Of a stretch of DNA of 64,000 bases, positions 1 to 9,286 are shown one piece after another. The notes beneath the pieces were generated by a model. That model was not told where the DNA came from. It did not search any database and saw nothing but the letters and a program-made list of their open reading frames with translations. A program made the position numbers and the translations under genes. The stretch spans positions 124,001-188,000 of the forward strand of contig NZ_JAAGKM010000001.1 in the NCBI RefSeq assembly GCF_019308355.1. The letters are read 5' to 3'. The stretch comes from Empedobacter falsenii. Its GTDB lineage: Bacteria; Bacteroidota; Bacteroidia; Flavobacteriales; Weeksellaceae. How positions within the stretch are numbered: position 1 is the first letter of the stretch; the number at the start of each line of letters is the position of its first letter.

Positions 1-296
1 TCTCCACGAAAACCTTTTGTATGAATATTATAAATATCCTCTGTCTTTCTTATTTTTGAAGTTGCGTGACGTTCAAAAGCCATTCGAACATCTGTCACAC
101 TCATTCCCGAACCATTATCAATCACTTGAATCAAGCTTCTGCCAGCATCTTTTACAATTACCTGAATAGAAGTTGCACCAGAATCCACCGCATTTTCAAT
201 CAATTCTTTTATCACAGAAGCTGGTCGTTGTACAACTTCTCCTGCGGCAATTTGATTGGCTACATGATCTGGCAGTAATTGAATAATATCGTTCAT
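1..296 (-). CDS. mutL: DNA mismatch repair protein MutL, N-terminal part (runs off the left edge)
   Basis: Reading leftwards from an ATG at 296-294, the first 98 codons give a typical MutL start. The GHKL ATPase motifs are visible: [20 protein letters not shown] at about residues 16-35, with the Glu and Asn that bind Mg-ATP, followed by DSGATSI and then DNGSGM around residue 62. In the family this ATPase couples MutS mismatch recognition to strand incision and removal. The frame is open to the window edge, so the rest of the gene lies outside. A TATATTTG element at 354-347 on the minus strand is a plausible -7 promoter box. Identification is secure; only the length is unknown. Confidence 0.95.
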   Translation of the reverse strand, partial: MNDIIQLLPDHVANQIAAGEVVQRPASVIKELIENAVDSGATSIQVIVKDAGRSLIQVIDNGSGMSVTDVRMAFERHATSKIRKTEDIYNIHTKGFRG

Positions 297-461
297 ATTT
301 TCGTATAAATTGATTTAATTTTGACTATTTTTTTAATCAAACTTTACAAATATACAAACAAATCTCTCTTTTGACCTTATTCTCTATAAGTGAAACTTAT
401 CAACAATTGTTGATGTTTTAAGTTTTAACTTTTGAATAATAAATTCATAATTTTTAACAAT

Positions 462-490
462 AAAAAAGGTAGACAAATGCCTCTACCTAT
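462..490 (-). terminator. Rho-independent terminator after the DUF2750 gene
   Basis: A six-base-pair stem (468-473 with 482-487) is followed on the minus strand by a run of six U (467-462). It lies just downstream of the DUF2750 stop codon and probably ends the putP-DUF2750 transcript. Confidence 0.6.
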
Positions 491-501
491 TTTTTTATAT
501 T

Positions 502-881
502 TCATTGATATTGTTCTAATTCATCTTTTAAGTCCCTAGCGAATTCTTCTAAACTAACGACAAAACCAGTTTTATCTGTAGGAAAAACATTTATCAATAA
601 ATTATTTTCATCAATATAATAGAAAAGAGTTTCTTCGAAATCATCTAAAGTCAATTTCAATATTTTGCAATTTTCCCAACCATCATTTTTTGTTAATTCA
701 GCAAATTCTTTCGCTGACCAAATTGGAAATATTTTTTTATCATTAATTATAGAAATAGCATAATTACCATCAGGAAAAATCATTATATAAGCAGTTTCCC
801 CGTCAGCAATTTTTCGAATAAATATTGATAGCGCTCAAAATGATTTAACTTTAATATATTTTCCATTTCTTTTGGATGCAT
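502..881 (-). pseudogene. DUF2750-family protein, disrupted by a one-base frameshift
   Basis: From an ATG at 881 the frame reads MHPKEMENILKLNHFERYQY, then LFEKLLTGKLLI and a stop. The rest of the protein (from IFPDGNYAIS, through FPIWSAKEFAEL and VFPTDKTGFVV, to the stop at 502) is in another frame. Adding one A to the five-A run at about 817-821 restores a continuous protein of 126 residues, the size and motif order I know for DUF2750 (RYQYFxxxIAD, then PxWPxxEYAEL, then VFPTPxxxGxVV). The function of the family is unknown. The gene begins one base after the putP stop, so it was probably co-transcribed. It may be a real mutation, a slippage site or a homopolymer sequencing error; sequence alone cannot tell. 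Confidence 0.75.
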
Positions 882-882
882 G

Positions 883-2382
883 TTAATTCTCTTTCAAAAC
901 AGCTTTCATTTCATCAAATTCTTTGTCAATTTCTTTATTAGGTTTTTGAGTCATTAACGAAACGACATAAATTGCGATAACCGAAGATAAAAACCCAGGT
1001 ATCATTTCATACCAATCTTTGTAATCGTGATTTACATAAACCCAAGCTAAGACAACAATTCCTCCTGTTAACATACCTGCTAAAGCTCCTTGCCAAGAAG
1101 TTTTTTTCCAAAAAAGAGAGAAAACGATTACTGGTCCAAATGCAGATCCAAATCCTGCCCAAGCATTTCCAACTAAATTTAGAATAGAATCTTTTGGTGT
1201 TAATGACAACAACACCGCGATTAATGCTACAATTAAAACCGATAAACGACTTGCTGTTAATAACTGTTTTGGTGTTGCTTTTTTGTTCAAAAATGCTTTG
1301 TAAATATCTTCTGTTAACGAACTTGATGTTACTAATAATTGTGAAGAAATTGTACTCATTACAGCTGCTAAAATTGCTGATAATAAAAATCCACCAACTA
1401 ATGGATGAAACAAAACACGTGAAAAATAAATAAAAATCGTTTCTGCTTCTGTTTTAGACCCATCAAATTTTAACATTGTTGTTTGATCAAATTTCATTAA
1501 ATATGCGATACCAACTAAACCAACTAAAAGTGCTCCACCTACTGTAAAAATCATCCATGTAATTCCAATATCTTTAGCTTTCGCTAAATCTTTCGGGTTT
1601 CCAATCGCCATAAAACGTACTAAAATATGGGGCTGACCACAATATCCTAACCCCCAAGCCATCAAGGATAATATACTAACTGTTGTTGTACCTTTAAATA
1701 AATCTAAATATTTATCGCCTTTATCATTAATCAACGAAAAGGTTTCACCAACTCCACCAATTTCAGAAATTGCTACAATCGGAACAATAACCAAAGCCAA
1801 AACCATAATCGTCCCTTGTACGAAATCAGTTAAACTTACCGCTAAAAAACCACCTAAAAAAGTGTATAATACAACTACAAAACTTGTCATCCAAAGTCCA
1901 GTCATATAATCTAATCCAAAAGCAGATTCAAACAATTTGCCTCCAGAAACCATTCCAGCAGAAGTATATAATGTAAAAAATATTAAGATTAATATTGAAG
2001 AAACAATTCTTAATAAACGCGATTTATCTTTGAAACGATTTTCAAAAAATACGGGTAGTGTAATCGAATTTTGAGCGATTTCTGTATAGATTCGTAATCG
2101 TGGTGCGACAAAAATATAGTTCAAAAAACATCCTGTTGTCAATCCAATTGCAATCCAAGCACTCGACAAACCTGTAAAATACATTGCTCCAGGAACTCCC
2201 ATTAACAACCAACCACTCATATCAGCAGCACCAGCAGAAAGCGCCGTTACAGCTGCTCCCATTTTCCTTCCTCCGATCAAAAAATCTTCTGAGTTACTTG
2301 TTGATTTTCGGTAAGAATAAATCCCGATTCCAATCATCAGAGCCATATATGCACGAATAGAAATGTATTCGTAAATGTTCAT
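883..2382 (-). CDS. putP: Sodium/proline symporter PutP
   Basis: A 499-residue member of the sodium:solute symporter (SSS) family that imports proline with Na+ across the inner membrane. It has the PutP-typical order after the first helix: FLIGGRKMG, then VTALSAGAADMSGWLLMG and PGAMYFTG, followed by many hydrophobic segments (13 helices are usual). The hydrophilic C-terminal tail is rich in Lys and Glu. A GTG at 2421 would add MDEKLYFRQKLKH, but the family normally starts just before the first helix, so I place the start at the ATG at 2382 (MNIYEYISIR). It is divergent from the YyaL-like gene and lies one base ahead of the broken DUF2750 gene. Confidence 0.9.
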   Translation of the reverse strand: MNIYEYISIRAYMALMIGIGIYSYRKSTSNSEDFLIGGRKMGAAVTALSAGAADMSGWLLMGVPGAMYFTGLSSAWIAIGLTTGCFLNYIFVAPRLRIYTEIAQNSITLPVFFENRFKDKSRLLRIVSSILILIFFTLYTSAGMVSGGKLFESAFGLDYMTGLWMTSFVVVLYTFLGGFLAVSLTDFVQGTIMVLALVIVPIVAISEIGGVGETFSLINDKGDKYLDLFKGTTTVSILSLMAWGLGYCGQPHILVRFMAIGNPKDLAKAKDIGITWMIFTVGGALLVGLVGIAYLMKFDQTTMLKFDGSKTEAETIFIYFSRVLFHPLVGGFLLSAILAAVMSTISSQLLVTSSSLTEDIYKAFLNKKATPKQLLTASRLSVLIVALIAVLLSLTPKDSILNLVGNAWAGFGSAFGPVIVFSLFWKKTSWQGALAGMLTGGIVVLAWVYVNHDYKDWYEMIPGFLSSVIAIYVVSLMTQKPNKEIDKEFDEMKAVLKEN

Positions 2383-2458
2383 GTGTTTTAATTTTTGTCG
2401 AAAATATAATTTTTCATCCACAAAAATTGTACGAACTTTAAATTTCTAAACAAGAATC

Positions 2459-4462
2459 ATGAATTTTCAACAAAATAATCTAAAATCAGCAACAAGTCCG
2501 TATTTGAAACAATACGAAAATAATCCTGTTTGGTGGCAAAGTTGGAATGACGAAGTTTTGAATCATGCAAAAAAAGTCAACAAACCTTTGCTTATTTCAA
2601 TTGGATATTCGGCTTGTCATTGGTGTCACGTGATGGAACATCAATCTTTTGAAAACGATGAAGTCGCAAAAGTGATGAATGATAATTTTGTTTGCATTAA
2701 AATTGATCGTGAAGAACGTCCTGATTTAGATGCTTTATATATGAATGTTTCGCAATTAATTCATCAATCTGGAGGTTGGCCACTCAATGTTTTTGCTTTG
2801 CCAGATGGTCGTCCTTTTTATGGCGGAACTTATTTTCCGAAAGTTCAATGGATTGAACTCTTAGAAAATATCAATCATTTATATCATCAAAATCAAGCTA
2901 AAACAATGGAATACGTCAACTCTATTGCTGATGGTTTGAATAAAATGGAGGCGATCGAATTGAAATCTTCTTCAACTTTTTCAACAAATAAAATTGATGA
3001 AACATTTGAGTTTTGGCAACAACAATTTGATGATGAATGGGGAGGTTTTAATCGTGCACCAAAATTTATGTTACCAAATGCCTGGGAAACCATTTTGCGA
3101 TATGGTACACAAACAAAAAATAAAAATTGTTTGATTCAAACAAAAATAACATTGGATAGAATGGCTTTTGGTGGAATTTACGACCAACTAAAAGGTGGTT
3201 TTTCGCGCTATTCAGTTGATCCATATTGGAAAGTTCCTCATTTCGAAAAAATGCTTTACGATAATGGGCAATTACTTTCGCTTTATTCAAATGCATATAA
3301 AGTTTTTGGAGAAGAAGAATATAAAACAGTTGTAGAAGAAACAATTAATTGGTTGAAAGATGAAATGCTTTCGCCTGAAAGTGTTTTTTATTCTGCTATT
3401 GATGCTGATTCTGAAGGTGAAGAAGGAAAATATTATGTTTGGAAATCGGATGAATTGAAAACAATTTTGAAAAATGATTTTGACTTATTTCAGCAATATT
3501 ACAATGTTGATGAATTTGGAGAATGGGAACATGGTAATAATATTTTAATGCGATTGACAGATGACGAAGATTTTGCTACGAAGCAGAACATTAAAACAAC
3601 AGAACTTCAAACCAAAATTTCTCAATGGAAAAAAATTCTTAATCGAATTCGTGAACAGCGCATAAAACCTCATCGCGACGAAAAAGTTTTAACTTCTTGG
3701 AATGCGCTAACCATAAAAGGTTTGTGTGATGCATTTATCACTTTTGAAAATGATGAATATCTTGATTTAGCAAAAAATGCAACCAATTTTATTTTAGAAA
3801 ATCAATGGAATGGTGAAATTTTGTTCAGAAATTATAAAGACAACCAAACTACAATTCCCGGATTTTTGGATGATTATGCCTTAATGATTGAAGCGTTAAT
3901 TAAGCTTTATGAAGTCACTTCGGAGATGCATTATTTAGAAACTGCCCAAACATTAACGGAAGAAACTTTTAATCAATTTTATAATCACAAGAATAAAATG
4001 TTTGCATACAAATCGCATTATGACACACCTTTGGTTAATGAAACATTTGAGATTTATGACAATGTTATTTCATCATCAAATTCGGTAATGGCAAATAATT
4101 TATTTAAATTAGGAAAAATTCTCAATCAAGAAAAATACATTGAACAAGCAAAACAAATGTTAACCAATATCGAAGAAAAAATTCACGATTATCCAACTGG
4201 TTTTGCAAATTGGATTCAATTATATCTAAATTTCGCTTATCCATTCAAAGAAATTGTAATCGTTGGCGAAAATGCATTAAAATTTTCGAAGCAAATTCAA
4301 CAATGTTATGTTCCGAATGCAATTTTTGTTGCTTCAAAAACAGAAAATTTAGAAATCACTCAAAATCGATTCATCGAAAATAAAACATCTATTCATATAT
4401 GCGAAAATTATACATGTCAATTCCCCGTTTATTCGGTTGAAGAGGCTTATAAAAATATTTAG
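2459..4462 (+). CDS. YyaL/SPATA20-like thioredoxin-domain protein (DUF255)
   Basis: 667 residues. The N-terminal thioredoxin-like domain (roughly residues 1-165) carries the family hallmark SACHWCHVM, with Cys53 and Cys56 forming a CxxC, then FENDEVAKVMNDNF and VKIDREERPDLD-like sequence. The remainder resembles an alpha/alpha six-barrel, as in N-acylglucosamine 2-epimerase or cellobiose epimerase folds, with GGFSRYSVDPYWKVPHFEKM near residues 240-260. The family is widespread from bacteria to humans (SPATA20); its reaction is not settled, so I give no specific activity. No signal peptide is seen, so it is probably cytoplasmic. It is followed 18 bases later by tag and may be co-transcribed. 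Confidence 0.85.
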   Translation: MNFQQNNLKSATSPYLKQYENNPVWWQSWNDEVLNHAKKVNKPLLISIGYSACHWCHVMEHQSFENDEVAKVMNDNFVCIKIDREERPDLDALYMNVSQLIHQSGGWPLNVFALPDGRPFYGGTYFPKVQWIELLENINHLYHQNQAKTMEYVNSIADGLNKMEAIELKSSSTFSTNKIDETFEFWQQQFDDEWGGFNRAPKFMLPNAWETILRYGTQTKNKNCLIQTKITLDRMAFGGIYDQLKGGFSRYSVDPYWKVPHFEKMLYDNGQLLSLYSNAYKVFGEEEYKTVVEETINWLKDEMLSPESVFYSAIDADSEGEEGKYYVWKSDELKTILKNDFDLFQQYYNVDEFGEWEHGNNILMRLTDDEDFATKQNIKTTELQTKISQWKKILNRIREQRIKPHRDEKVLTSWNALTIKGLCDAFITFENDEYLDLAKNATNFILENQWNGEILFRNYKDNQTTIPGFLDDYALMIEALIKLYEVTSEMHYLETAQTLTEETFNQFYNHKNKMFAYKSHYDTPLVNETFEIYDNVISSSNSVMANNLFKLGKILNQEKYIEQAKQMLTNIEEKIHDYPTGFANWIQLYLNFAYPFKEIVIVGENALKFSKQIQQCYVPNAIFVASKTENLEITQNRFIENKTSIHICENYTCQFPVYSVEEAYKNI

Positions 4463-4480
4463 AAATTACAATAAAAAACC

Positions 4481-5035
4481 ATGGAAAAAACACGTTGCGC
4501 TTGGGTAAATAAAGACCAAGATTATATCGATTATCACGATAACGAATGGGGAAAACCTGTAAAAGATGATAAAATTTTATTCGAATTTTTGATTCTCGAA
4601 TCTTTTCAAGCAGGATTAAGTTGGTTCACAATTCTGAAAAAGAGAGAAAATTTTAGAAAAGCTTTTGCTGATTTTGATGTCAAAAAAGTAGCCAAATTTG
4701 ATGAAACTAAAATTGATGAATTGGTCCAAAATGAAGGAATTATTCGTCATCGAGGAAAAATTTCGGCAGCAATTAATAATGCAAAACTATTTATAGAAAT
4801 TCAGAAAGAATTTGGTTCTTTCTCCGATTTTATCTGGAAATACGTTGATGGAAAACCAATTATCAACAATTGGAATTCGATAAAAGAAGTTCCTGCAACA
4901 ACAGAAATTTCAGATCAAATTGCAAAAGATTTGAAAAAACGTGGCTTCAAATTCTTTGGTTCAACCACTATTTATGCGCATATGCAGGCGGTCGGAATGG
5001 TAAATGACCATACAACAGATTGTTTTTGTAAATAA
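4481..5035 (+). CDS. tag: DNA-3-methyladenine glycosylase I
   Basis: 184 residues, the normal length. Tag removes 3-methyladenine from alkylated DNA to begin base excision repair. The zinc-binding residues known from E. coli Tag are all in place: Cys6, His19, and the C-terminal His177 and Cys181 with the same H-x3-C spacing. The opening CAWVNKDQDYIDYHDNEWG and the central ESFQAGLSWFTILKKRENFR are diagnostic. It follows the YyaL-like gene closely and precedes the EamA transporter by 50 bases. Another alkylation repair gene, ogt, is at 44.1 kb. Confidence 0.95.
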   Translation: MEKTRCAWVNKDQDYIDYHDNEWGKPVKDDKILFEFLILESFQAGLSWFTILKKRENFRKAFADFDVKKVAKFDETKIDELVQNEGIIRHRGKISAAINNAKLFIEIQKEFGSFSDFIWKYVDGKPIINNWNSIKEVPATTEISDQIAKDLKKRGFKFFGSTTIYAHMQAVGMVNDHTTDCFCK

Positions 5036-5085
5036 CAGCTCAATAAAATCATCTGAAATGTGCATCTTTGCGCAAACTTAGAAAA

Positions 5086-5973
5086 ATGAAAATCGAACTA
5101 AAACATTGGATCATCCTTGGCGTTTTGGCGCTAACTTGGGGAAGCTCGTTTATTCTCATCAAGCAAGGATTGGTCGCGTACACGCCATATCAAGTTGGAG
5201 CATTACGACTAACAATTGCAGGAGGAATTTTGGCTATTTGGGGAATTCCAAGTCTATTTAAAATTCCGAAAAACAAATTAAAATACGTTGCATTGGCTGG
5301 TTTCTGCGGAAATTTCATTCCAATGTTTTTATTTCCAATGGCGCAAACACACGTTTCTAGTTCAACGGCTGGAATTTTAGATTCTTTAGTTCCATTATTT
5401 ATTTTACTATTTGGAGCCTTATTTTTCAATATCAAAGGAACTAAAAATCAAGTTTTGGGAGCAATAATCGGATTTATTGGAGCTGTTTTATTAATTGGTG
5501 GCGATGGTTTTTCTGGCGAAAATAGCCTTTTACATTGCTTATTAATTGTATTAGCAACCGCGCTTTATGGTTTAAATAGTTTAATCTTAACACGCTATTT
5601 AAACGACGTCCCATCATTTCAATTATCATCAGCTTTGTTTACAATTTGGTTATTACCTTCAGTTCTAATTTTAATTATTTCAGGATTTTTTGATGTATTT
5701 GAAGGAACAGAACAACAATTAAAAAGTTTAGGATTCGTTGCTATTTTAGGACTTTTAGGAACTGCTTTAGCCATGATATTATTCTACCGATTGATACAAT
5801 CAACAGGTTCGATGTTTGCCTCAATGGTGACTTATTTAATGCCCGTAATTTCTGTATTTTGGGGATTTTTAGTCGGTGAAAAAATCTCATGGATCCATTT
5901 ATTTGGATTCGGAATGATTTTATCAGGCGTTTATTTAACACAGAAAAAAGAAAAAGAAATCGAAATAATTTAG
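5086..5973 (+). CDS. EamA-family (drug/metabolite transporter) permease
   Basis: About 295 residues with ten hydrophobic segments in two similar halves, the two EamA repeats, which places it in the DMT superfamily of inner-membrane exporters. The first half has LALTWGSSFILIKQGL and the second ends in FWGFLVGEKISWIHLFGF, a common EamA pattern. The substrate cannot be inferred. An upstream TTG at 5068 is in frame but is the end of a promoter-like CATCTTTG (5063-5070), so I take the ATG at 5086 as the start. The gene ends at a bidirectional terminator shared with the convergent SGNH operon. Confidence 0.85.
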   Translation: MKIELKHWIILGVLALTWGSSFILIKQGLVAYTPYQVGALRLTIAGGILAIWGIPSLFKIPKNKLKYVALAGFCGNFIPMFLFPMAQTHVSSSTAGILDSLVPLFILLFGALFFNIKGTKNQVLGAIIGFIGAVLLIGGDGFSGENSLLHCLLIVLATALYGLNSLILTRYLNDVPSFQLSSALFTIWLLPSVLILIISGFFDVFEGTEQQLKSLGFVAILGLLGTALAMILFYRLIQSTGSMFASMVTYLMPVISVFWGFLVGEKISWIHLFGFGMILSGVYLTQKKEKEIEII

Positions 5974-5998
5974 ATCAACTATTTCTTCAACAATAACT

Positions 5999-6034
5999 AA
6001 AAATCTCGCAAACCAAATAGTTTGCGAGATTTTT
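5999..6034. terminator. Bidirectional terminator between EamA and SGNH genes
   Basis: A 15-base-pair perfect hairpin (5999-6013 with 6020-6034), A-rich on the left and T-rich on the right, sits between two convergent genes. It overlaps the stop codon of the minus-strand gene. Confidence 0.8.
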
Positions 6035-6972
6035 TATTTAATATTTTTTTTCAAATCTTTTGCTAATTCTTTTGTAAAAGCATCTGCACCTTTGTAATTC
6101 ATGTGCGTTGTGTTGTAGAAATATTTTTGATCAAAACTAATCGAATCGCTCGAATAATCTAATAAAGGAAGATGATGCTTTTGCAATGTTGTTTGATAAC
6201 GATTAATCACTTCATCTCGATTCAACATATAATCTTGACCTTTATAAAATTCGGGTGCAATTGTAAAAACTAACTGAATATTTTCTTGTTCACATTTTGC
6301 AATTAATTCTTCTAACAAAGCATAATCTGAAAAGTCAAAATCAGAGTTTTTCTTTTTCATTTTTTCCCAATCAACATCCCATTTTCGGTTATACGATTTG
6401 AAACCATCATCACGAAAAAGCCCATCTTTATGTAGTTTTTCCTTCTTCGATTTTGCAATTTGATCTTTCCAATACGTTTGATCTCTGTAACGATAAAGCG
6501 GTACAATAAAATCGACCAATTTCGTGTCTTTATATTCTTTTAATGCACCATAAAGTTTAAAATTCCACAACATAAAAGGCGTATATTGATTTGGCTGAAA
6601 AACTTCATCAATGTGTGAAAACGAAAAAGTATCTAAATTCCAAACAACTATTTTGGGTTTTGGATTATGTTGTAAATACAAATTAAAACGATACAATTGC
6701 ATTTTGAATTTACTTCCGTTTAATCCAAAATTATGCGTAGTCAGTTTTAAATCTTGTTCTAAAATATTCGGATTAATTTGAATAAACGCCCTCGAAGAAC
6801 CAAAAATAGCCAATTCAACATTCGTTTTTCCTTCTTTTATTTGATTCCATTCTTGTACTTCTCCGCTAAACAAAGCTATTTTTTTGAGCTGATTCGAATA
6901 ATAGACATCAACCAAAACCAATGCAATGAAAGCTGAGAATAAGGTAATAAAGAAGTATTTTAAAAATTTCAT
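6034..6972 (-). CDS. SGNH/DltD-like exported or membrane-anchored protein (copy 1)
   Basis: 312 residues with one N-terminal membrane segment (about 4-24) and no other strong hydrophobic stretch, so the body is probably periplasmic. It has AIFGSSRAFIQINP near residues 55-68, which resembles block I (GxSR type) of SGNH proteins, and a C-terminal YNTTHMNYKGADAFTKEL, which resembles the block V D/NxxH region. Such proteins often act with MBOAT acyltransferases in O-acylation of glycans, but no MBOAT gene is nearby. Enzyme activity is therefore not claimed. It is one base downstream of a paralogue with the same layout and is last in a four-gene operon. Confidence 0.6.
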   Translation of the reverse strand: MKFLKYFFITLFSAFIALVLVDVYYSNQLKKIALFSGEVQEWNQIKEGKTNVELAIFGSSRAFIQINPNILEQDLKLTTHNFGLNGSKFKMQLYRFNLYLQHNPKPKIVVWNLDTFSFSHIDEVFQPNQYTPFMLWNFKLYGALKEYKDTKLVDFIVPLYRYRDQTYWKDQIAKSKKEKLHKDGLFRDDGFKSYNRKWDVDWEKMKKKNSDFDFSDYALLEELIAKCEQENIQLVFTIAPEFYKGQDYMLNRDEVINRYQTTLQKHHLPLLDYSSDSISFDQKYFYNTTHMNYKGADAFTKELAKDLKKNIK

Positions 6973-6973
6973 T

Positions 6974-7909
6974 TTATTTTAAATATGGTTTTATATCTTC
7001 AGCTAATTTTTTTGTAAAAATATCTGCCCCTTTAGAATTTAAATGAAGTTTATCTGCAAAATATTGTTTATCCATTATTTCAGGCATTCTTGAATAATCA
7101 ATAAAAAGGATATTATTTTCATTAGAAATCTTCTTCACTTTATCAATTATAAAATCATGATTTTTTTGATGATGAATAAAATCAATATAAGTAGGTGAAG
7201 TAACTAGTATTAAATTAATATTTTTCTTTTTGCAATCATCAATAATTTGCTTTAGCAAATTAAAAATATTTTCATCAAAATCTATAATTGAATTTTGAGA
7301 TGTATATTTTTCTTCTTTCCATTTCAAATCCAATTTACGATACCCATTAACTTTAAATGTTTTCGTTTTAGAATATGCAAAAACCTTATATAGTTCTTTA
7401 AACCAATTATTTTCATTATAATTTTTAAAATATCTTATTAGAGGAATATAAACATCATAAATTTTATAATAATCAATACCTTTCTGAATATTGTAAAGTT
7501 TTATATTATATAATAGGATTGGTGATAATTGATCTATTTTAAAGATCGTATTGTCTCGAAAAGTAAAATCATCAAGAACTAAAATAAAATTTTTTGCATT
7601 TGTTTTACTTTCACTAACGTCTATCCTATATTTTATTAAAGGCAGATTTTGAGCATTATACCCTAAATTATATGTTGATTTATTTGTTATTGATTTAAAA
7701 ATTACAGGATTAACATGTGCCATCGCTCTTGACGAACCGAAAACTAAAATATCTTTATCTAAAATATCATTATTAATTACACTCCATGTTTTCAACTCAT
7801 CATTATATAAACTACTTTTTAATAATGATTTTGAGATAAATACATCTAACATCAATGCAAATAGATATAAACTCAGTATTCCTAATAGAATTCTTTTAAT
7901 CCATTTCAT
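6974..7909 (-). CDS. SGNH/DltD-like exported or membrane-anchored protein (copy 2)
   Basis: 311 residues, the same architecture as its downstream neighbour: an N-terminal membrane segment, LVFGSSRAMAHVNPVIF near residues 55-71, and a C-terminal YFADKLHLNSKGADIFTKKL, here with a proper D-x-x-H-like KLH. It shares clear local identity with copy 1, so the pair is a tandem duplication. By eye this copy is more AT-rich than its neighbours, which may reflect faster divergence or transfer. Its ATG overlaps the stop of the acetyltransferase gene by one base, a sign of translational coupling. Substrate unknown. Confidence 0.6.
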   Translation of the reverse strand: MKWIKRILLGILSLYLFALMLDVFISKSLLKSSLYNDELKTWSVINNDILDKDILVFGSSRAMAHVNPVIFKSITNKSTYNLGYNAQNLPLIKYRIDVSESKTNAKNFILVLDDFTFRDNTIFKIDQLSPILLYNIKLYNIQKGIDYYKIYDVYIPLIRYFKNYNENNWFKELYKVFAYSKTKTFKVNGYRKLDLKWKEEKYTSQNSIIDFDENIFNLLKQIIDDCKKKNINLILVTSPTYIDFIHHQKNHDFIIDKVKKISNENNILFIDYSRMPEIMDKQYFADKLHLNSKGADIFTKKLAEDIKPYLK

Positions 7910-8361
7910 TATTTTCTCAACATTTCGATATGCGGAATATCGTCTTCTAAATATTCTTCCGAAACTTGCTCAAAACCAAACGATGAATAAAACTCTTTCA
8001 AATAAGATTGAGCAGAAATTCTGATTTCAGATGTTTTAAATTGATTTTCGATGACTTGAACCGAATTTTTCATCAATTGTTTTCCTAATCCATAACGACG
8101 AAACTTTTGATTGGAAATTACGCGACCAATCGACGGTTCGTTTTCATACGAAATTCCTTTCGGAACAATTCGAGAATATGCCGCAACCTCATCGCCAATC
8201 GTTGCCCAAAGATGTCCACAAACCAAATCCTTATCATCACAATCTTGGTAAATACAATCTTGCTCAATCACAAAAACCTCGTTGCGCAATTGCACTATTT
8301 TATATAGCTCTTTCGATGTTAAATCATCAAAAGATTTGTAATGCCAAATAATTTCTTCCAT
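7909..8361 (-). CDS. GNAT-family N-acetyltransferase, ElaA-like
   Basis: 150 residues. The start and middle match the ElaA branch of GNAT proteins: LYKIVQLRNEVFVIEQDCIY, then DKDLVCGHLWA, then the acetyl-CoA loop region IGRVISNQKFRRYGLGKQLM (about residues 87-106), and YSSFGFE near the end. ElaA-like proteins are predicted acyl-CoA dependent acyltransferases whose substrate is unknown. It lies three bases after the SDR gene and overlaps the next gene by one base, so it belongs to the same operon. Confidence 0.88.
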   Translation of the reverse strand: MEEIIWHYKSFDDLTSKELYKIVQLRNEVFVIEQDCIYQDCDDKDLVCGHLWATIGDEVAAYSRIVPKGISYENEPSIGRVISNQKFRRYGLGKQLMKNSVQVIENQFKTSEIRISAQSYLKEFYSSFGFEQVSEEYLEDDIPHIEMLRK

Positions 8362-8364
8362 GAA

Positions 8365-9165
8365 TTAATCTAATTTTGAATATTTTGCAATAATATTTTC
8401 GAACATTTTTTGAGGTAAAATATTTTTCAAGGTTACAGAAAATTTCTGCATCGATTTTCCAATATAATAATGTGGTTTCAAACTCTTCTGAGCCAAAATA
8501 TTTTCGATAATCGGAATCAAATCTTCTGTTGGTGTACCATCTTGCACTTCGTGATCGATATCAGCAACCATTGCATCATATCTTTTTTGATAAAATTTTG
8601 AAACAAAAGTTTTCACACGACCTTCTGCAATATTGGTTTTGATATCACCAAAATTCAATGTTGCAATTTCCACTCCTGTATGACGATTTTCCAAACGAGC
8701 CGATTCAATCAAACGATCAATCATCGCCTTCGAAGCCGAATAATATCCTCTAAAAGGCAAACCATTGTTACTCGCAATCGACGAAACATTCAGGATATAA
8801 CCGTTTTTTTGAGAACGCATTGTAGGCAAAACCTCTTGCATTGTATAAATAGGTCCGTACACATTAACATCCAATAATTTCTCGATATCAGCTTTCGAAG
8901 CATCTTCCACAGCGCCTAACATTCCAATTCCTGCATTGTTAATCAATACATCAATTTGATTGTTCGTTTCCGAAAAAATCTGCTGAAAACTACGTTTTAC
9001 ATTTTCTTTATCCGAAACATCTGTCGCAATATGTTTAAATTTTTCTTGACCTTTAGCTGTTCTTGATAAACCATAAACTTGATGTCCTTTATCGTGAAAA
9101 TAATTTGCCAAAGTCAATCCTACACCCGAAGAAGAGCCTGTAATTACAATAACTTTTGATTGCAT
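8365..9165 (-). CDS. Short-chain dehydrogenase/reductase (SDR)
   Basis: 266 residues of a classical SDR. The nucleotide-binding glycine motif TGSSSGVG is at residues 9-16, NNAG near residue 85, and the catalytic YxxxK appears as YYSASK with a preceding Ser (NVSSIAS). The oxidoreductase uses NAD(P)H, and the Ser/Arg after strand 2 (GLSRT) would fit NADPH. The substrate cannot be read. It is the first gene of the SDR, ElaA, SGNH, SGNH run. A TAGTTTTG box at 9192-9185 on the minus strand, 20 bases from the ATG, is a plausible -7 element. Confidence 0.88.
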   Translation of the reverse strand: MQSKVIVITGSSSGVGLTLANYFHDKGHQVYGLSRTAKGQEKFKHIATDVSDKENVKRSFQQIFSETNNQIDVLINNAGIGMLGAVEDASKADIEKLLDVNVYGPIYTMQEVLPTMRSQKNGYILNVSSIASNNGLPFRGYYSASKAMIDRLIESARLENRHTGVEIATLNFGDIKTNIAEGRVKTFVSKFYQKRYDAMVADIDHEVQDGTPTEDLIPIIENILAQKSLKPHYYIGKSMQKFSVTLKNILPQKMFENIIAKYSKLD

Positions 9166-9229
9166 GATTCGATTAATTTAACCGCAAAACTACATAATAT
9201 CAGGCAAATATTGGTAGATAAATAATTTT

Positions 9230-9261
9230 TTGAATGGTTATTAGAAGATTCTCTAAATTTG
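9230..9261 (+). promoter_or_regulatory. Bacteroidota-type promoter of the flippase-like gene
   Basis: TTG at 9230-9232 and TAAATTTG at 9254-9261 are separated by 21 bases, within the range accepted for the Flavobacterium/Bacteroides housekeeping promoter (TTG and TAnnTTTG). Transcription should begin near 9268, about 20 bases before the TTG start codon. Confidence 0.6.
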
Positions 9262-9286
9262 TGCGTTAATTATCAAAAGATTTCAA

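Noticed and set aside
66-278. Open frame on the plus strand inside mutL
   Set aside because: It is antisense to mutL, which has clear ATPase motifs; no independent support.
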